Source of the DNA: Actinopolymorpha pittospori
GTDB lineage: Bacteria; Actinomycetota; Actinomycetes; Propionibacteriales; Actinopolymorphaceae
NCBI RefSeq assembly: GCF_014873875.1
Contig: NZ_JADBEM010000001.1
Span: 4,340,001 to 4,404,000, forward strand
Direction of reading: 5' to 3'
Length of the DNA stretch: 64,000 bases
The position numbers were made by a program, and so were the translations under genes. The notes below the pieces were generated by a model that was not told where the DNA came from, ran no database searches, and was given only the letters and a program-made list of their open reading frames with translations. Shown here in pieces: positions 42,074 through 50,621 of this stretch. Within the stretch, counting starts at the first letter, position 1. Each line of letters begins with the position of its first letter.

Positions 42074-42370
42074 ATGGCCGTCACGCTGATCGCGAGGTAC
42101 CACGTCACCGCCGGCAAGTCCGATGCTGTCAAAGAGGCATTGACGCGGATGGCCGAGCGGGTCAAGGCAGACGAGCCGGGCTGCCTGCTCTACCAGGCGA
42201 ACAGGTCGACCGAGGTCGAGGACCTGTTCTGCCTGTACGAGGTCTACACCGACGAGGCGGCCCTGCTCGCCCACCGGGAGACGCCGCACTTCAAGGAGAT
42301 CGTCGAGGGTGAGGTCGTGCCGATGCTGACCAAGCGCGAGCGCGAGGTCTACACCCAGGTCGTCGCATGA
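42074..42370 (+). CDS. Antibiotic biosynthesis monooxygenase (ABM) domain protein (operon gene 6)
   Basis: A 98-aa ferredoxin-like alpha+beta protein of the ABM family: VTLIARYHVTAGKSDAVKEALTRMAERVKADEPGCLLYQANRS, FCLYEVYTDEAALLAHRETPHFKEIV. The fold is used by cofactor-less monooxygenases and by sugar mutarotases such as RhaM; a mutarotase or quinone-handling role would suit this operon but is inference. AAGGAG lies 8 nt before ATG 42074, and the stop overlaps the next ATG. Confidence 0.85.
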   Translation: MAVTLIARYHVTAGKSDAVKEALTRMAERVKADEPGCLLYQANRSTEVEDLFCLYEVYTDEAALLAHRETPHFKEIVEGEVVPMLTKREREVYTQVVA

Positions 42371-43389
42371 GGCTCGTCTCCTTCGAGATCGCCGGCGTGG
42401 CGGGCCGGACCCGCCACCTCGGCGCTCTCGTCGACGGCGACGCCGACATCGGCACCATGGTCGACCTCGGCGCCGCCGCCCGATGTCACCTCGCGCGAGC
42501 CGGCGCTACGCCTGAAGCCGCGCGGCGGATCGCCGCGGCCCTCGTACCGGCCAACGTCACTGCGTTCGTCGAAGGCGGTGCGCCCACCCTGGACGCGGCG
42601 CGCGAGGCACTGGCCGCGGCGATCGAGTCCGGTTGGGAGACCGACCCGACCGGTGCGCAGGTCCGTTACGACACGAGGGGCGTGGGCCTGCTGGCCGCGG
42701 TGCCCGAGCCGCCGCTGCTGCGCGACTTCATGGCGTTCGAGCAACACCTGCACAACGTCTATCCGCGTCTGGGCCGGGAGATCCCGGCGCAGTGGTACGA
42801 GCTTCCCGTCTACTACAAGGGAAACCCGACGGCCATGGGCGCGCACGGAGACGACATACCGGTGCCGTCCTACGCCGACGCCCTCGACCTCGAGTTCGAG
42901 ATCGCGGCGGTGGTCGGGACCGGGGGAGTCGACATCGCCGAGGAGGACGCGCTCGACCACGTCTTCGGATGGACCGTGTACGACGACTTCTCCGCCCGAA
43001 CCATCCAGTCCCAGGAGATGGCGGTCGGCCTCGGACCCGCGAAGGGCAAGGACTTCCTGCGTGGACACGTGCTGGGGCCGTGCCTCGTCACCGTGGACGA
43101 GGTTCCGGACCCGTACGCCCTGACGATGACCGCCCGGGTCAACGGTGAGACCTGGACGAACGGCAGCACCGCCGACATGCACTGGCGGTTCGAGCAGATG
43201 ATCGCGCACGCCTCGCGGGGCGAGCGGATCCGCGCGGGCGAGGTCTTCGGCTCCGGGACCGTCGGTGGCGGTTCGGGCATGGAGCAGGACCGGAAGCTCG
43301 CCGTCGGGGACGTCATCGAGTTGGAGGTGGAGCGGCTCGGCCTCCTCCGCAACCGGATCGTGGCACCGACGACAAGGAGTGCATCGTGA
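42367..43389 (+). CDS. Fumarylacetoacetate hydrolase (FAH) family protein (operon gene 7)
   Basis: A 340-aa FAH-fold enzyme. The C-terminal catalytic domain shows RDFMAFEQHLHN, the metal segment LDLEFEIAAVVG, FGWTVYDDFSARTIQ and GLGPAKGKDF, then FGSGTVGGGSGME. Members cleave or hydrate beta-diketo or keto acids with Mg2+. In the L-fucose/L-rhamnose type non-phosphorylative routes an FAH enzyme splits a 2,4-diketo-3-deoxy acid into pyruvate and a hydroxy acid, which is the role I infer here. ATGA and GTGA overlaps join it to its neighbours. Confidence 0.85.
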   Translation: MRLVSFEIAGVAGRTRHLGALVDGDADIGTMVDLGAAARCHLARAGATPEAARRIAAALVPANVTAFVEGGAPTLDAAREALAAAIESGWETDPTGAQVRYDTRGVGLLAAVPEPPLLRDFMAFEQHLHNVYPRLGREIPAQWYELPVYYKGNPTAMGAHGDDIPVPSYADALDLEFEIAAVVGTGGVDIAEEDALDHVFGWTVYDDFSARTIQSQEMAVGLGPAKGKDFLRGHVLGPCLVTVDEVPDPYALTMTARVNGETWTNGSTADMHWRFEQMIAHASRGERIRAGEVFGSGTVGGGSGMEQDRKLAVGDVIELEVERLGLLRNRIVAPTTRSAS

Positions 43390-44597
43390 CAGCTGATCGC
43401 ATCGTCGACGTTCGCGCGTCGTTCGTCGCCAAGCAGGAGTCGGCGACAGCGTCGGAGGGACGGCAACCCAACCGCCGCGACCACTGGTTGGGCGGCAAGG
43501 TCGCCAACCCGATGACGAAGTACGCCGAGTTCAGGGACAACCGCGACGCCGGGATCGGCGCGGCGGACGGTGGAACGATCGTCGTCGAGGTGGAGTCGGA
43601 GTCCGGGCAGGTCGGAATCTCCACGAGCACGGGTCTCGCCGCGGCGGCGATCATCGAGCAGCACCTCGCTCGGCTCGTCATCGGCGAGCGCGCCTCGGCG
43701 CACACCCGCATCTGGGACCGGATGTTCGGAAGCACCCTGCGCTACGGCCGCAAGGGCCTGGTCCTGCACGCGATCTCCGCCGTCGACCTCGCGGTGTGGG
43801 ACCTGCACGGCAAGGTGGTCGGGGAACCCGTGCACGCGCTCATCGGCGGCAGGATCCGCGACGCCGTGCAGGTCTACGCCACCGGCCCGCGTCCGGAGAC
43901 GGCCGCCGCGCTGGGATTCGCGGGGGCGAAGCTCCCGTTGGTGTGGGGGCCGTCGGAGGGGGAGGCCGGGTTCCGCAACAACGTCGCGGTCGCGCGGGAG
44001 GCCCGTGACGCCGTACCTGCCGACTTCCCGTTGATGTACGACTGCTGGATGGCGCTCGACGTCGACTACGCCGTACGCCTCGCCCACGCGGTCGAGCCCC
44101 TCGGCTTCACCTGGATCGAGGAGCCGTTGCCGCCGGACGACTACGCGGGGCTGCGCCGGATCCGGGACCGGATGCCGCCGACCATGACACTCAACACCGG
44201 GGAGCACGAGTACACCGCGGCTGGTTTCCGGTTGCTGTGTGAGGCCGGGGTCGACGTGATCCAGCCCGACCTCGGCTGGTGCGGCGGCATGACGGAGGTG
44301 CTCCGCATCGCCGACGTCGCCCGGGTGTACGGCGTCCGGGTGATCCCGCACACCTGCGGCATGCCCAACTACCACTTCGTGGTGACCCAACCCGGGGGAG
44401 ACCTCGCGGAGTTCCCCGTACTCTCCGCCGACGGCGAGAGCGTCGCCCCACAGCACGCGCCGCTTCTGGAAGGTGAGGACATCCCCGACAAGGGCTGGTT
44501 GACAGTCGGTGACAAGCCGGGCTTCGGGCTGACCCTGGCCCCGTCGGTGGAACTCCTGCCGGCCGTACCATCCGCGCGTGAACGGCGCGAGCGATGA
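43386..44597 (+). CDS. rhmD: L-rhamnonate dehydratase-like enolase-superfamily enzyme (operon gene 8)
   Basis: A 403-aa homologue of E. coli RhmD (YfaW) by recall: HWLGGKVANPMTKY near the N-terminus (His33), YATGPRP, LMYDCWMALDVDYA (metal Asp219), WIEEPLPP (Glu245), TGEHEY (Glu273), QPDLGWCGG (Asp295) and PHTCGMPNYH (base His322). All catalytic positions appear intact. RhmD dehydrates L-rhamnonate, L-lyxonate or L-mannonate to 2-keto-3-deoxy acids. GTG 43386 overlaps the FAH gene and its end overlaps gene 9. Confidence in family is high; the exact sugar acid is not fixed. Confidence 0.85.
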   Translation: MTADRIVDVRASFVAKQESATASEGRQPNRRDHWLGGKVANPMTKYAEFRDNRDAGIGAADGGTIVVEVESESGQVGISTSTGLAAAAIIEQHLARLVIGERASAHTRIWDRMFGSTLRYGRKGLVLHAISAVDLAVWDLHGKVVGEPVHALIGGRIRDAVQVYATGPRPETAAALGFAGAKLPLVWGPSEGEAGFRNNVAVAREARDAVPADFPLMYDCWMALDVDYAVRLAHAVEPLGFTWIEEPLPPDDYAGLRRIRDRMPPTMTLNTGEHEYTAAGFRLLCEAGVDVIQPDLGWCGGMTEVLRIADVARVYGVRVIPHTCGMPNYHFVVTQPGGDLAEFPVLSADGESVAPQHAPLLEGEDIPDKGWLTVGDKPGFGLTLAPSVELLPAVPSARERRER

Positions 44598-45646
44598 GTG
44601 CCCCGCGGATCGGGGTCGTCGGCACCGGCTGGTGGGCCACCACGGCACACCTGCCCGCCCTCGCCGAGTACGCGGGGGCGAACCTGGTGGCGGTCTGTGA
44701 GCCGCGTGCCGAGCGGGCCAAGGAGGTGGCCGAGCGGTTCGGGGTGGCACAGGTCTTCGGGGACGTCCGGGACCTCCTCGACGCGGACGTCGTCGACGGT
44801 GTCGTGATCGCGACGCCGCACACGACGCATCACGGGCTGGCCCGGGCCGCCCTACGCGCCGGCGTCCACGTGCTGGTGGAGAAGCCGATGACCACGAACG
44901 CGTCCGAGGCGTACGAGCTGGTCGACATCGCGGCGGCGTCCGGGCTGCACCTGTCCGTCGGCTACACCTACCACCACACCCCGGCCGCCGACTTCGCGCG
45001 GACCGCCGTACGCGAGGAGATCGGGGACCTGATCTGTGTGGCGGCGGAGTTCATCTCCGGGACCCAGACCCTCTTCGCCGGTGGGGAGGACCCGCTGGAC
45101 CCCTCCCGGCCGCATCCGAGCACGTACGCCGATCCGGGGAAGTCCGGCGGCGGCCAGGGGCACACCCAGGTCACCCACCTGATGGGCACGGTGATGTGGG
45201 CGACCGGCCGGGAGGTCGAGGAGGTCTTCTGCTACATGGACCGTCGCGGCCTTCCGGTCGACCTGGTGGACGTCATGACGTTCCGGTTCGCCGGTGGGGG
45301 CATCGGGACGGTGACCTCGAGCGGGACCGCGGTGGAGGGCCAGCCGGCCCGGCACCGGGTCACCTACTTCGGATCGCGCGGGCGGGTCGAGTACGACATG
45401 CTCGCGGCACACGCGACGCTCCACCGCAACAAGGGAACGCGGGTCGAGTGCCTCCCGCCGACGGAGGGGCCGGCGTACCCGACCTTCGCGCCGGCGCGGT
45501 CGTTCGCCGACCTGCTCGCGGGCCGGGGGCCGAACCGTGCACCTGGTGGCGCGGCAGCCGCGACCGTGGCGTTCCTCGACGCGGCGTACCGGTCGGCCGC
45601 CTCGGGGAGGCCGGAACGGGTACCCACCCGCTCCGGCACCCGCTGA
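44594..45646 (+). CDS. Gfo/Idh/MocA family oxidoreductase (operon gene 9)
   Basis: A 350-aa NAD(P)-dependent oxidoreductase: RIGVVGTGWWATTAHLPAL (nucleotide binding), VVIATPHTTHHGLARAALRAGVHVLVEKPMTTNASEAYEL (EKP catalytic Lys), HTQVTHLMGTVMW (His region). It is only distantly related to gene 1. ATG 44594 overlaps the RhmD-like stop. It closes the operon and ends 10 bp before the convergent GlxA-type regulator. Likely a sugar or hydroxy-acid dehydrogenase for the pathway. Confidence 0.85.
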   Translation: MSAPRIGVVGTGWWATTAHLPALAEYAGANLVAVCEPRAERAKEVAERFGVAQVFGDVRDLLDADVVDGVVIATPHTTHHGLARAALRAGVHVLVEKPMTTNASEAYELVDIAAASGLHLSVGYTYHHTPAADFARTAVREEIGDLICVAAEFISGTQTLFAGGEDPLDPSRPHPSTYADPGKSGGGQGHTQVTHLMGTVMWATGREVEEVFCYMDRRGLPVDLVDVMTFRFAGGGIGTVTSSGTAVEGQPARHRVTYFGSRGRVEYDMLAAHATLHRNKGTRVECLPPTEGPAYPTFAPARSFADLLAGRGPNRAPGGAAAATVAFLDAAYRSAASGRPERVPTRSGTR

Positions 45647-45656
45647 GGAGGATCTG

Positions 45657-46562
45657 TCAACGGGCGCTTTCGGGGGAGCAGAAGGTCGCACGGTAGGCGC
45701 TCGGCGTGGTCGCGAACGCCCGCTTGAAGTGCAGGCGGAAGTTGGCGCTGCTGCCGAGGCCGGTACGCCGTGCGACATCGTCGACGGAGAGGTCGGGCTC
45801 CTCCAACAGCCTGCAGGCGAGGCGTAGTCGCTCGGCGGTGAGCCAGGCGTGCGGGCTCATCCCGACGGCAGCCCGGAACGCCCGGTTGAAGGTGCGCGGC
45901 GCCTGCAGGGCTCGCTTGGCGAGGATGGCGACGGTGAGTGGTTCGTGCAGGTGCGCGCGCGCCCAGGTGAGCACGGGCGCGAGTTCGGCGCCGACGGTGG
46001 CGGCGCCCGGCGGGGTGAACTGCGCCTGACCGCCGGCGCGGTGCAGCGGCGTGACCATGTTGCGCGCCCGGTCGATGGCGGCGGCCTCGCCGTGGTCGCG
46101 GCCCAGCAGGTACAGGCACAGGTCGATCCCGGCAGCGACACCCGCGCTGGTCAGGACGTCACCCTCGTCGACGTAGAGAACGCTGGGGTCGACGTCGACG
46201 TCGGGATGGCGCCGGGCGAGTTCGACCGCGTGGGCCCAGTGCGTGGTGGCTCGTCGGCCGCGCAGCAGTCCGGCCTCGGCGAGGACGAACGCGCCGGTAC
46301 AGATGGAGGTCACCCGCGCACCTCGCGCGTGTGCCCGGCGCAGCGCGGCGAGTGCCGCGACGGGCGCGGGCTCGCGCGAGTATCCGGGCACGACGACCGT
46401 GTCGGCGTGGTCCAGCGCCGTCAGGTCGGCCCGGACCTCGATGCCGAACCCGGAGGTGGTCGGGACCAGTCCGGGGTTCGGGGTGCACAGCGTGACCCGG
46501 TAGCGGCCGTGGCCCTCGTGGGCGAAGACCTGCACCGGGATGGTCAGGTCGAACGCCACCAC
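45657..46562 (-). CDS. GlxA-type regulator: DJ-1/PfpI domain + AraC HTH
   Basis: A 301-aa protein from GTG 46562: a DJ-1/PfpI-like domain (TVVVPGYSRE, SICTGAFVLAEAGLLRGRRATTHW) and a C-terminal AraC HTH pair (RTFNRAFRAAVGMSPHAWLTAERLRLACRLLEEPDLSVDDVARRTGLGSSANFRLHFKRAFATTP). The normal first strand (HHVVVLALPRVVAFD) lies just upstream in frame but without a start codon; removing one C near 46590 would join it to an ATG. So the 5' end is probably frameshifted or misread. It is convergent with the sugar-acid operon and divergent from a PfpI gene, and may regulate either. Confidence 0.8.
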   Translation of the reverse strand: MVAFDLTIPVQVFAHEGHGRYRVTLCTPNPGLVPTTSGFGIEVRADLTALDHADTVVVPGYSREPAPVAALAALRRAHARGARVTSICTGAFVLAEAGLLRGRRATTHWAHAVELARRHPDVDVDPSVLYVDEGDVLTSAGVAAGIDLCLYLLGRDHGEAAAIDRARNMVTPLHRAGGQAQFTPPGAATVGAELAPVLTWARAHLHEPLTVAILAKRALQAPRTFNRAFRAAVGMSPHAWLTAERLRLACRLLEEPDLSVDDVARRTGLGSSANFRLHFKRAFATTPSAYRATFCSPESAR

Positions 46563-46665
46563 GCGGGGCAGGGCGAGTACGACGACGTGATGCTGGCCGG
46601 ATCCTCATGCACAGGGGCAAGTGTGCCACTCACGGCCGACTGGGAGCGCTCGGAAGAATCCACTC

Positions 46666-47288
46666 ATGCGCATTGAGATCGTGGTCTTCGATGGATTCGA
46701 CGAGATCGACGCCCTGGACCGTTCGAGGTGTTCTGCAACGCCGCCGGACGAGGCGCGCCGTTCGAGGTCGCGCTGGTCGGCGTCGACGGTCCAGCTGAGA
46801 TCCAGGCACAGAACGGCCTGCGGATGCGGGTGAGCGAGGGGCTCGGCAGGCCGGACGCGGTGCTCGTCCCTGGCGGTGGCTGGGGCAACCGGGCCGAGCG
46901 GGGTGCGTGGGCGCAGGCCCGCCGCGGGGTTCTGCCGGAGCGGCTCGTCGCGCTGTCAGGGTCGCTTCGGTGGGTCGCCTCGGTGTGCAGCGGCGCGACG
47001 CTGCTCGCCGAGGCCGGGCTGCTGCGCGGCCGGACGGCAACCACCAACCGTGGCCTGCTCGCCGAACTCGCGGCATCGGGCGTCACCGTCGTGACCAACC
47101 GGGTCGTCGACGAAGGAACCGTCGTCACCGCCGGTGGGCTGACCGCGGGCCTCGACCTCGGCCTGTGGCTGGTCGCCCGGGAGGCCGGAGTGGAACTCGC
47201 CCAGCAGGTGGCGACGGGCCTGGAGTACGAACCGCGGGGCGAGGTGTGGCGGCACGGTGCCACCGAACCCGTCCTGCCGCCGACCTGA
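46666..47288 (+). pseudogene. DJ-1/PfpI family gene with single-base frameshift
   Basis: Two frames make one protein. MRIEIVVFDGFDEIDAL begins at ATG 46666, then near 46712-46720 the frame must shift by one base to PFEVFCNAAGRGAPFEVALVG and on to VCSGATLLAEAGLLRGRTATTNRG, where the nucleophile Cys sits. It ends at 47288. Joined, it would be about 207 aa, normal for the family (isocyanide hydratase and protease-like enzymes, often paired with GlxA regulators). A missing base in the read, or real gene decay, are equally possible. Confidence 0.75.
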
Positions 47289-47303
47289 CCCAGCCGACGC
47301 TCG

Positions 47304-47337
47304 CATTCTGCCGTCGTACCCATTCTGTCGTCGTACC
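47304..47337. repeat. Two tandem 17-bp repeats upstream of the FG-GAP gene
   Basis: CATTCTG(C/T)CGTCGTACC occurs at 47304-47320 and again at 47321-47337. TCTGTCG in the second copy can also pair with a downstream CGACAGA. It may be an operator pair for the following exported-protein gene. Confidence 0.5.
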
Positions 47338-47404
47338 GCGATTCGCCCGACAGAAAGATCGCCATTCACAATCGTCGTCACCTCCCACCGAGGAGAGAGT
47401 GTTC

Positions 47405-47416
47405 ATGTCGTTCTAA
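47405..47416 (+). other. Three-codon upstream ORF (MSF) with a strong ribosome site
   Basis: GAGGAGAGAG is followed at good spacing by ATG TCG TTC TAA. It lies 66 bp before the FG-GAP gene. It may be a decoy or leader, or the relic of a longer start. Confidence 0.3.
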
Positions 47417-47481
47417 TTGGTCAAACCAGGCTGGAAGACTTCGCGAAAGCGGCACTGTCTGCGTTCGGCGGAGGTTTCGGA

Positions 47482-48897
47482 ATGGCTCGAGTACGACAGC
47501 GGCGGAGGCTGATTCGCTCGGCGGGAACCACCTTTTTCTGCCTGGCACTCTCCCTGCTGGTCATCCCCGTCGGGTCGGCGTTGGCGGCGACCGCGAAACC
47601 TTCGGATTTCAACGGGGACGGCCATGTCGACGTGGGGATCGGCACGCTGGCGACCGTCCAGCAGCAGCCGTTCTCCGGCCTGGTGGCGGTGGTGTATGGG
47701 ACCGGTACCACCCTGAACACGGCACGCCGGCAAAGGATTGACGAGTCGTTGCCGTGGGTGCCGGGAACCCCGGAGCAGGATGAGGCATTCGGAGCGGCAC
47801 TCGCCTCCGCCGATTTCAATTCCGACGGATACGCCGATCTCGCCGTCTGCGCCCCGACACAGAAGGAGACCGCGTTCCTGTTCGTGGGCTCACTCACCAT
47901 CTTGTTCGGGACTCCGAGCGGGCTGACCCGAGCCTCCCGGGTGATCGCCAACTGCGACGAGGTGGCGACCGGTGACATCAACCGCGACGGCCGGCCGGAC
48001 CTCGCCGTGGTCGGTGGGGACCAGTCGTACGTGGTGTACGGCAGCGCCGGCCTGTCGAACCCCGGTGGAATCGTCCTGCGACGGTTCGGGCCGACGGGTC
48101 CGGACGTCTTCGCTCGGCGGGCTCTCGTCGTCGGAGACATCACCGGAGACGGATACGCGGACGTGTCCTTCGCGGCCTCCGTCCGCAACGGCGCACGGAT
48201 CCTGCTTTACCGAGGCGGCCCGTCAGGCCTCAACACGAACCTGTTCCAGCAGCTGTCGACGCCACTCACGGAGTCCGCCAGCGCCGGCGACATCAACGGT
48301 GACGGCTTCGCCGACCTCGCCACCGGCAACCCGACCGCGACGGTGACCGGACACAAGGCCGCCGGTCAGGTGCGGGTCTGGTACGGCTCGACGAACGGGC
48401 TGCGCGGACTCACCATCCTCAGTCAGGACAGCGCCGGCATCCCGGGCGGTCCGGAGAACGGCGACCAGTTCGGTCTGAGCGTCGCGCTCGGCGACGCCAG
48501 CGGTGACGGCCGGGCCGACCTCGCGATCGGCGCGCCGTACGAGGACATCGACGCCAACGAGGACGCGGGCAACGTCACCGTCGTCATGGGCGGGAGCGCC
48601 GGCCTCGACTTCACCAGGGTCAGCGACATCAGGCAGAGCACCATCGGCGGGGGTGACACGAACGAACCGCACGACCTGTTCGGGTCCGCGCTGGTCTTCC
48701 GCGACCTCAACGGCGACGGCCGGGCCGAACTGATGGTGTCGTCGGTGGGGGAGAACAGCAGCCAGGGATCCGTCGCGATCCTCACGGGAACCCCTCAGGG
48801 CGTTGGTGGAATCACCACGTTCCCGCTGCTGCGACCGCAGTCGGTGGGGATTCCCACCACGTCGCCCGTGTACTTCGGCATCGCGCTGACCCGCTGA
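47482..48897 (+). CDS. Secreted FG-GAP repeat (integrin-like propeller) protein
   Basis: A 471-aa exported protein. The signal peptide is clear: RQRRRLIRS then a hydrophobic core, cleaving near ALAATA. Seven calcium-type motifs follow, DFNGDGHVD, DFNSDGYAD, DINRDGRPD, DITGDGYAD, DINGDGFAD, DASGDGRAD and DLNGDGRAE, one per blade of a beta-propeller. Such proteins bind ligands or carry enzyme activity outside the cell; no catalytic domain is recognisable. ATG 47482 has GGAGG 8 nt upstream, preferable to longer open frame. Confidence 0.88.
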   Translation: MARVRQRRRLIRSAGTTFFCLALSLLVIPVGSALAATAKPSDFNGDGHVDVGIGTLATVQQQPFSGLVAVVYGTGTTLNTARRQRIDESLPWVPGTPEQDEAFGAALASADFNSDGYADLAVCAPTQKETAFLFVGSLTILFGTPSGLTRASRVIANCDEVATGDINRDGRPDLAVVGGDQSYVVYGSAGLSNPGGIVLRRFGPTGPDVFARRALVVGDITGDGYADVSFAASVRNGARILLYRGGPSGLNTNLFQQLSTPLTESASAGDINGDGFADLATGNPTATVTGHKAAGQVRVWYGSTNGLRGLTILSQDSAGIPGGPENGDQFGLSVALGDASGDGRADLAIGAPYEDIDANEDAGNVTVVMGGSAGLDFTRVSDIRQSTIGGGDTNEPHDLFGSALVFRDLNGDGRAELMVSSVGENSSQGSVAILTGTPQGVGGITTFPLLRPQSVGIPTTSPVYFGIALTR

Positions 48898-48921
48898 GCC
48901 GGGGCCGATCGCGGAGACCCG

Positions 48922-49632
48922 CTAGCGGGCCGGCGTGAGGTGACCCGCGCAGGACGCGCTGGCGCCACCCGACTTCCTTCCGTCCGGGCAGACGACGTCG
49001 GACCAGGTGACGCCCGTGAGGTTCGCGTCCTCCAGGTCGGCGCCACGCAGGTTCGAACTCACGAACGACGCGCCGCTCAGGTCGGCCTCACGCAGGTTGG
49101 CACCGCTGAGGTCGGACCGGGTGAACAGCGCCCGCCGCAGGTCGGCCTCCTCGAGTCGCGCGCGTCGCAGGCCGACGTCGGTCAGGGCGGCCCGGTCGGC
49201 GAGCATGACCTCCCGCAGGTCGGCCCCGGACAGGTCGACCTTGCGCAGGGTCGCCGCGCCGAGGTCGGCCCTGGTCAGGTCGGCGCCGGTCAGGTCGACG
49301 TTGGTGAGCACGGTGCTTCGCAGGCTCGCGCGGTGCAGGTTGGCCCGGATGAGCTTGACCTTGCTGAGGAACTCGTTGTCCAGGGTCGAGCCCTCGAGGA
49401 TCGCGCATCGCATCGGGCGACCGGTCAGGTCGGCCCCGGACACGGATCGTTCGGACAGGTCGGTGCCTTTCATGTCAGTGCAGTTCCGACCGTGACTTTC
49501 TCCCGCGCATCCGGCCAGCAGGCTCCCGAGGACCACGACGGCCAGGGCGGACGCCAGGGCGCCCCCGGCGAACGCGCTGGTCCGCCGTGGAAGGTGACGC
49601 CGCGTGGGGCGTGGTCGCGCCCGGTGCTGCAC
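48922..49632 (-). CDS. Lipoprotein with pentapeptide repeats
   Basis: A 236-aa protein. An Arg-rich N-terminus and hydrophobic segment end in the lipobox LLAGC, so it is exported and lipid-anchored. The mature part is a pentapeptide-repeat solenoid: repeated ADLTR/ANLHR/ADLRE-type A(D/N)LXX units across about 150 residues, ending in a Cys-containing cap (VCPDGRKSGGASASC). Pentapeptide proteins such as MfpA and Qnr are cytoplasmic DNA mimics; a surface form must have another role. It is convergent with the FG-GAP gene. Confidence 0.85.
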   Translation of the reverse strand: MQHRARPRPTRRHLPRRTSAFAGGALASALAVVVLGSLLAGCAGESHGRNCTDMKGTDLSERSVSGADLTGRPMRCAILEGSTLDNEFLSKVKLIRANLHRASLRSTVLTNVDLTGADLTRADLGAATLRKVDLSGADLREVMLADRAALTDVGLRRARLEEADLRRALFTRSDLSGANLREADLSGASFVSSNLRGADLEDANLTGVTWSDVVCPDGRKSGGASASCAGHLTPAR

Positions 49633-49729
49633 AGGACCAGTATCCGGGCGGGCCGGGGTTCCTCACGGTGTTTCGGCCCATCCGGTGGCCGAGGCGGGTG
49701 CGGATCGGCCTCCGGCAGGGTCGGGCCGA

Positions 49730-50389
49730 TCAGGGGAGCTTGGCGAAGATCTCGTTGGTGAACGTTGCGAAGGCCTCGGTCTTCGACTCCAGCGGCGCCA
49801 GGACCAGGACGCCGGAGATCCCGGCGCTGGTCTGTTTGGCGGCGGCGACGGCGGCCAGGCCGTGGCCGAACAGTTGGTCCCTGCTGATGCCGGCCGCCTC
49901 GCCCGCGCCCGGGACCTGCTCGTGCTCAGGGCCCAGGATCACGTCGACGAACGTCGCGGCGTCCGGCTGGCCGGAGGAGGGCATCACGGAGACCTTCACG
50001 ATCTCCGCGGTCTGGCCGGGTGCCCAGCGGTAGGTGCAGTGCGCCACCGACCCGACGCCGGGGATGTCGGGTGTGCCGGCGTTCTTCGCGCCGCTGGTTT
50101 CGTCGATCGTGGGCGCCGTGGCCCGCCCGAAGATCTGCTGCACCCTGCTCGCCGGCACGAGGGCGCAGACGTCCAGCGTCGGTGGTGTCGTCGGTGTCGC
50201 TGACGGGGTGTCGGAGCCCGCGCTCGTCATGGGAGTCGCGGCGCCCGCCGCGGCGCGGGAGGGGCCCTCGAGGTTGGAGGGTTGGTAGCCGCCACCTGTT
50301 CCGCAACCACTCAGCAGCCCGACCGCGATCACCGTCGACGCGATCGCGGTTGTCGTACGACACACCGTCGACGCCCCACGGGTACGCAT
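49730..50389 (-). CDS. DUF3558-like lipoprotein
   Basis: A 219-aa lipoprotein: signal segment with lipobox LLSGC, a Ser/Thr/Pro-rich linker, then LDVCALVPASRVQQIFG...CTYRWAPG, the DUF3558-type core with its paired Cys. The family is common in actinomycetes and has no assigned function. The start is strongly supported by TAGTGT, exactly 6 nt, ATG 50389. It is divergent from the NlpC/P60-like gene. Confidence 0.8.
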   Translation of the reverse strand: MRTRGASTVCRTTTAIASTVIAVGLLSGCGTGGGYQPSNLEGPSRAAAGAATPMTSAGSDTPSATPTTPPTLDVCALVPASRVQQIFGRATAPTIDETSGAKNAGTPDIPGVGSVAHCTYRWAPGQTAEIVKVSVMPSSGQPDAATFVDVILGPEHEQVPGAGEAAGISRDQLFGHGLAAVAAAKQTSAGISGVLVLAPLESKTEAFATFTNEIFAKLP

Positions 50390-50395
50390 ACGCCG

Positions 50396-50401
50396 ACACT
50401 A
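50396..50401 (-). promoter_or_regulatory. Leaderless -10 element (TAGTGT) of the DUF3558-like gene
   Basis: Minus-strand TAGTGT, 6 nt, ATG 50389. Confidence 0.6.
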
Positions 50402-50544
50402 TCGGCCGGGCAGTCGCTCCCGTGATCATGATCCACAGGGCGCCAGGGGGACCGTCGCGGGCCGGCCCGGAGCCTGCCGGAGCAGCTTGCCGGGGCCGGA
50501 CATGAAAGGCACGACAACGGCGGTTGACATCTGTGCACAACCAT

Positions 50545-50573
50545 TTGTTCGCCTCTGGCCTTCTCAGTAGGCT
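50545..50573 (+). promoter_or_regulatory. Promoter for the NlpC/P60-like gene
   Basis: TTGTTC (50545-50550), 17 bp, TAGGCT (50568-50573); start of transcription near 50580. The palindrome TGTGCACA sits just upstream at 50533-50540. The rest of the 232-bp divergent gap is featureless. Confidence 0.55.
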
Positions 50574-50621
50574 CGGGCACGCCATCGACTGGATGGCTCG
50601 GGTGTGACCTGACGGGGTGGG

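Noticed and set aside
41126..42370. Plus-strand frame of over 400 codons ending in ABM sequence
   Set aside because: Its first 300 codons are out of frame with the lactonase gene; only the last 98 codons, from ATG 42074, are real.
47257..47481. N-terminal extension of the FG-GAP protein
   Set aside because: The signal peptide begins at ATG 47482 with a good ribosome site; the extension would bury it.
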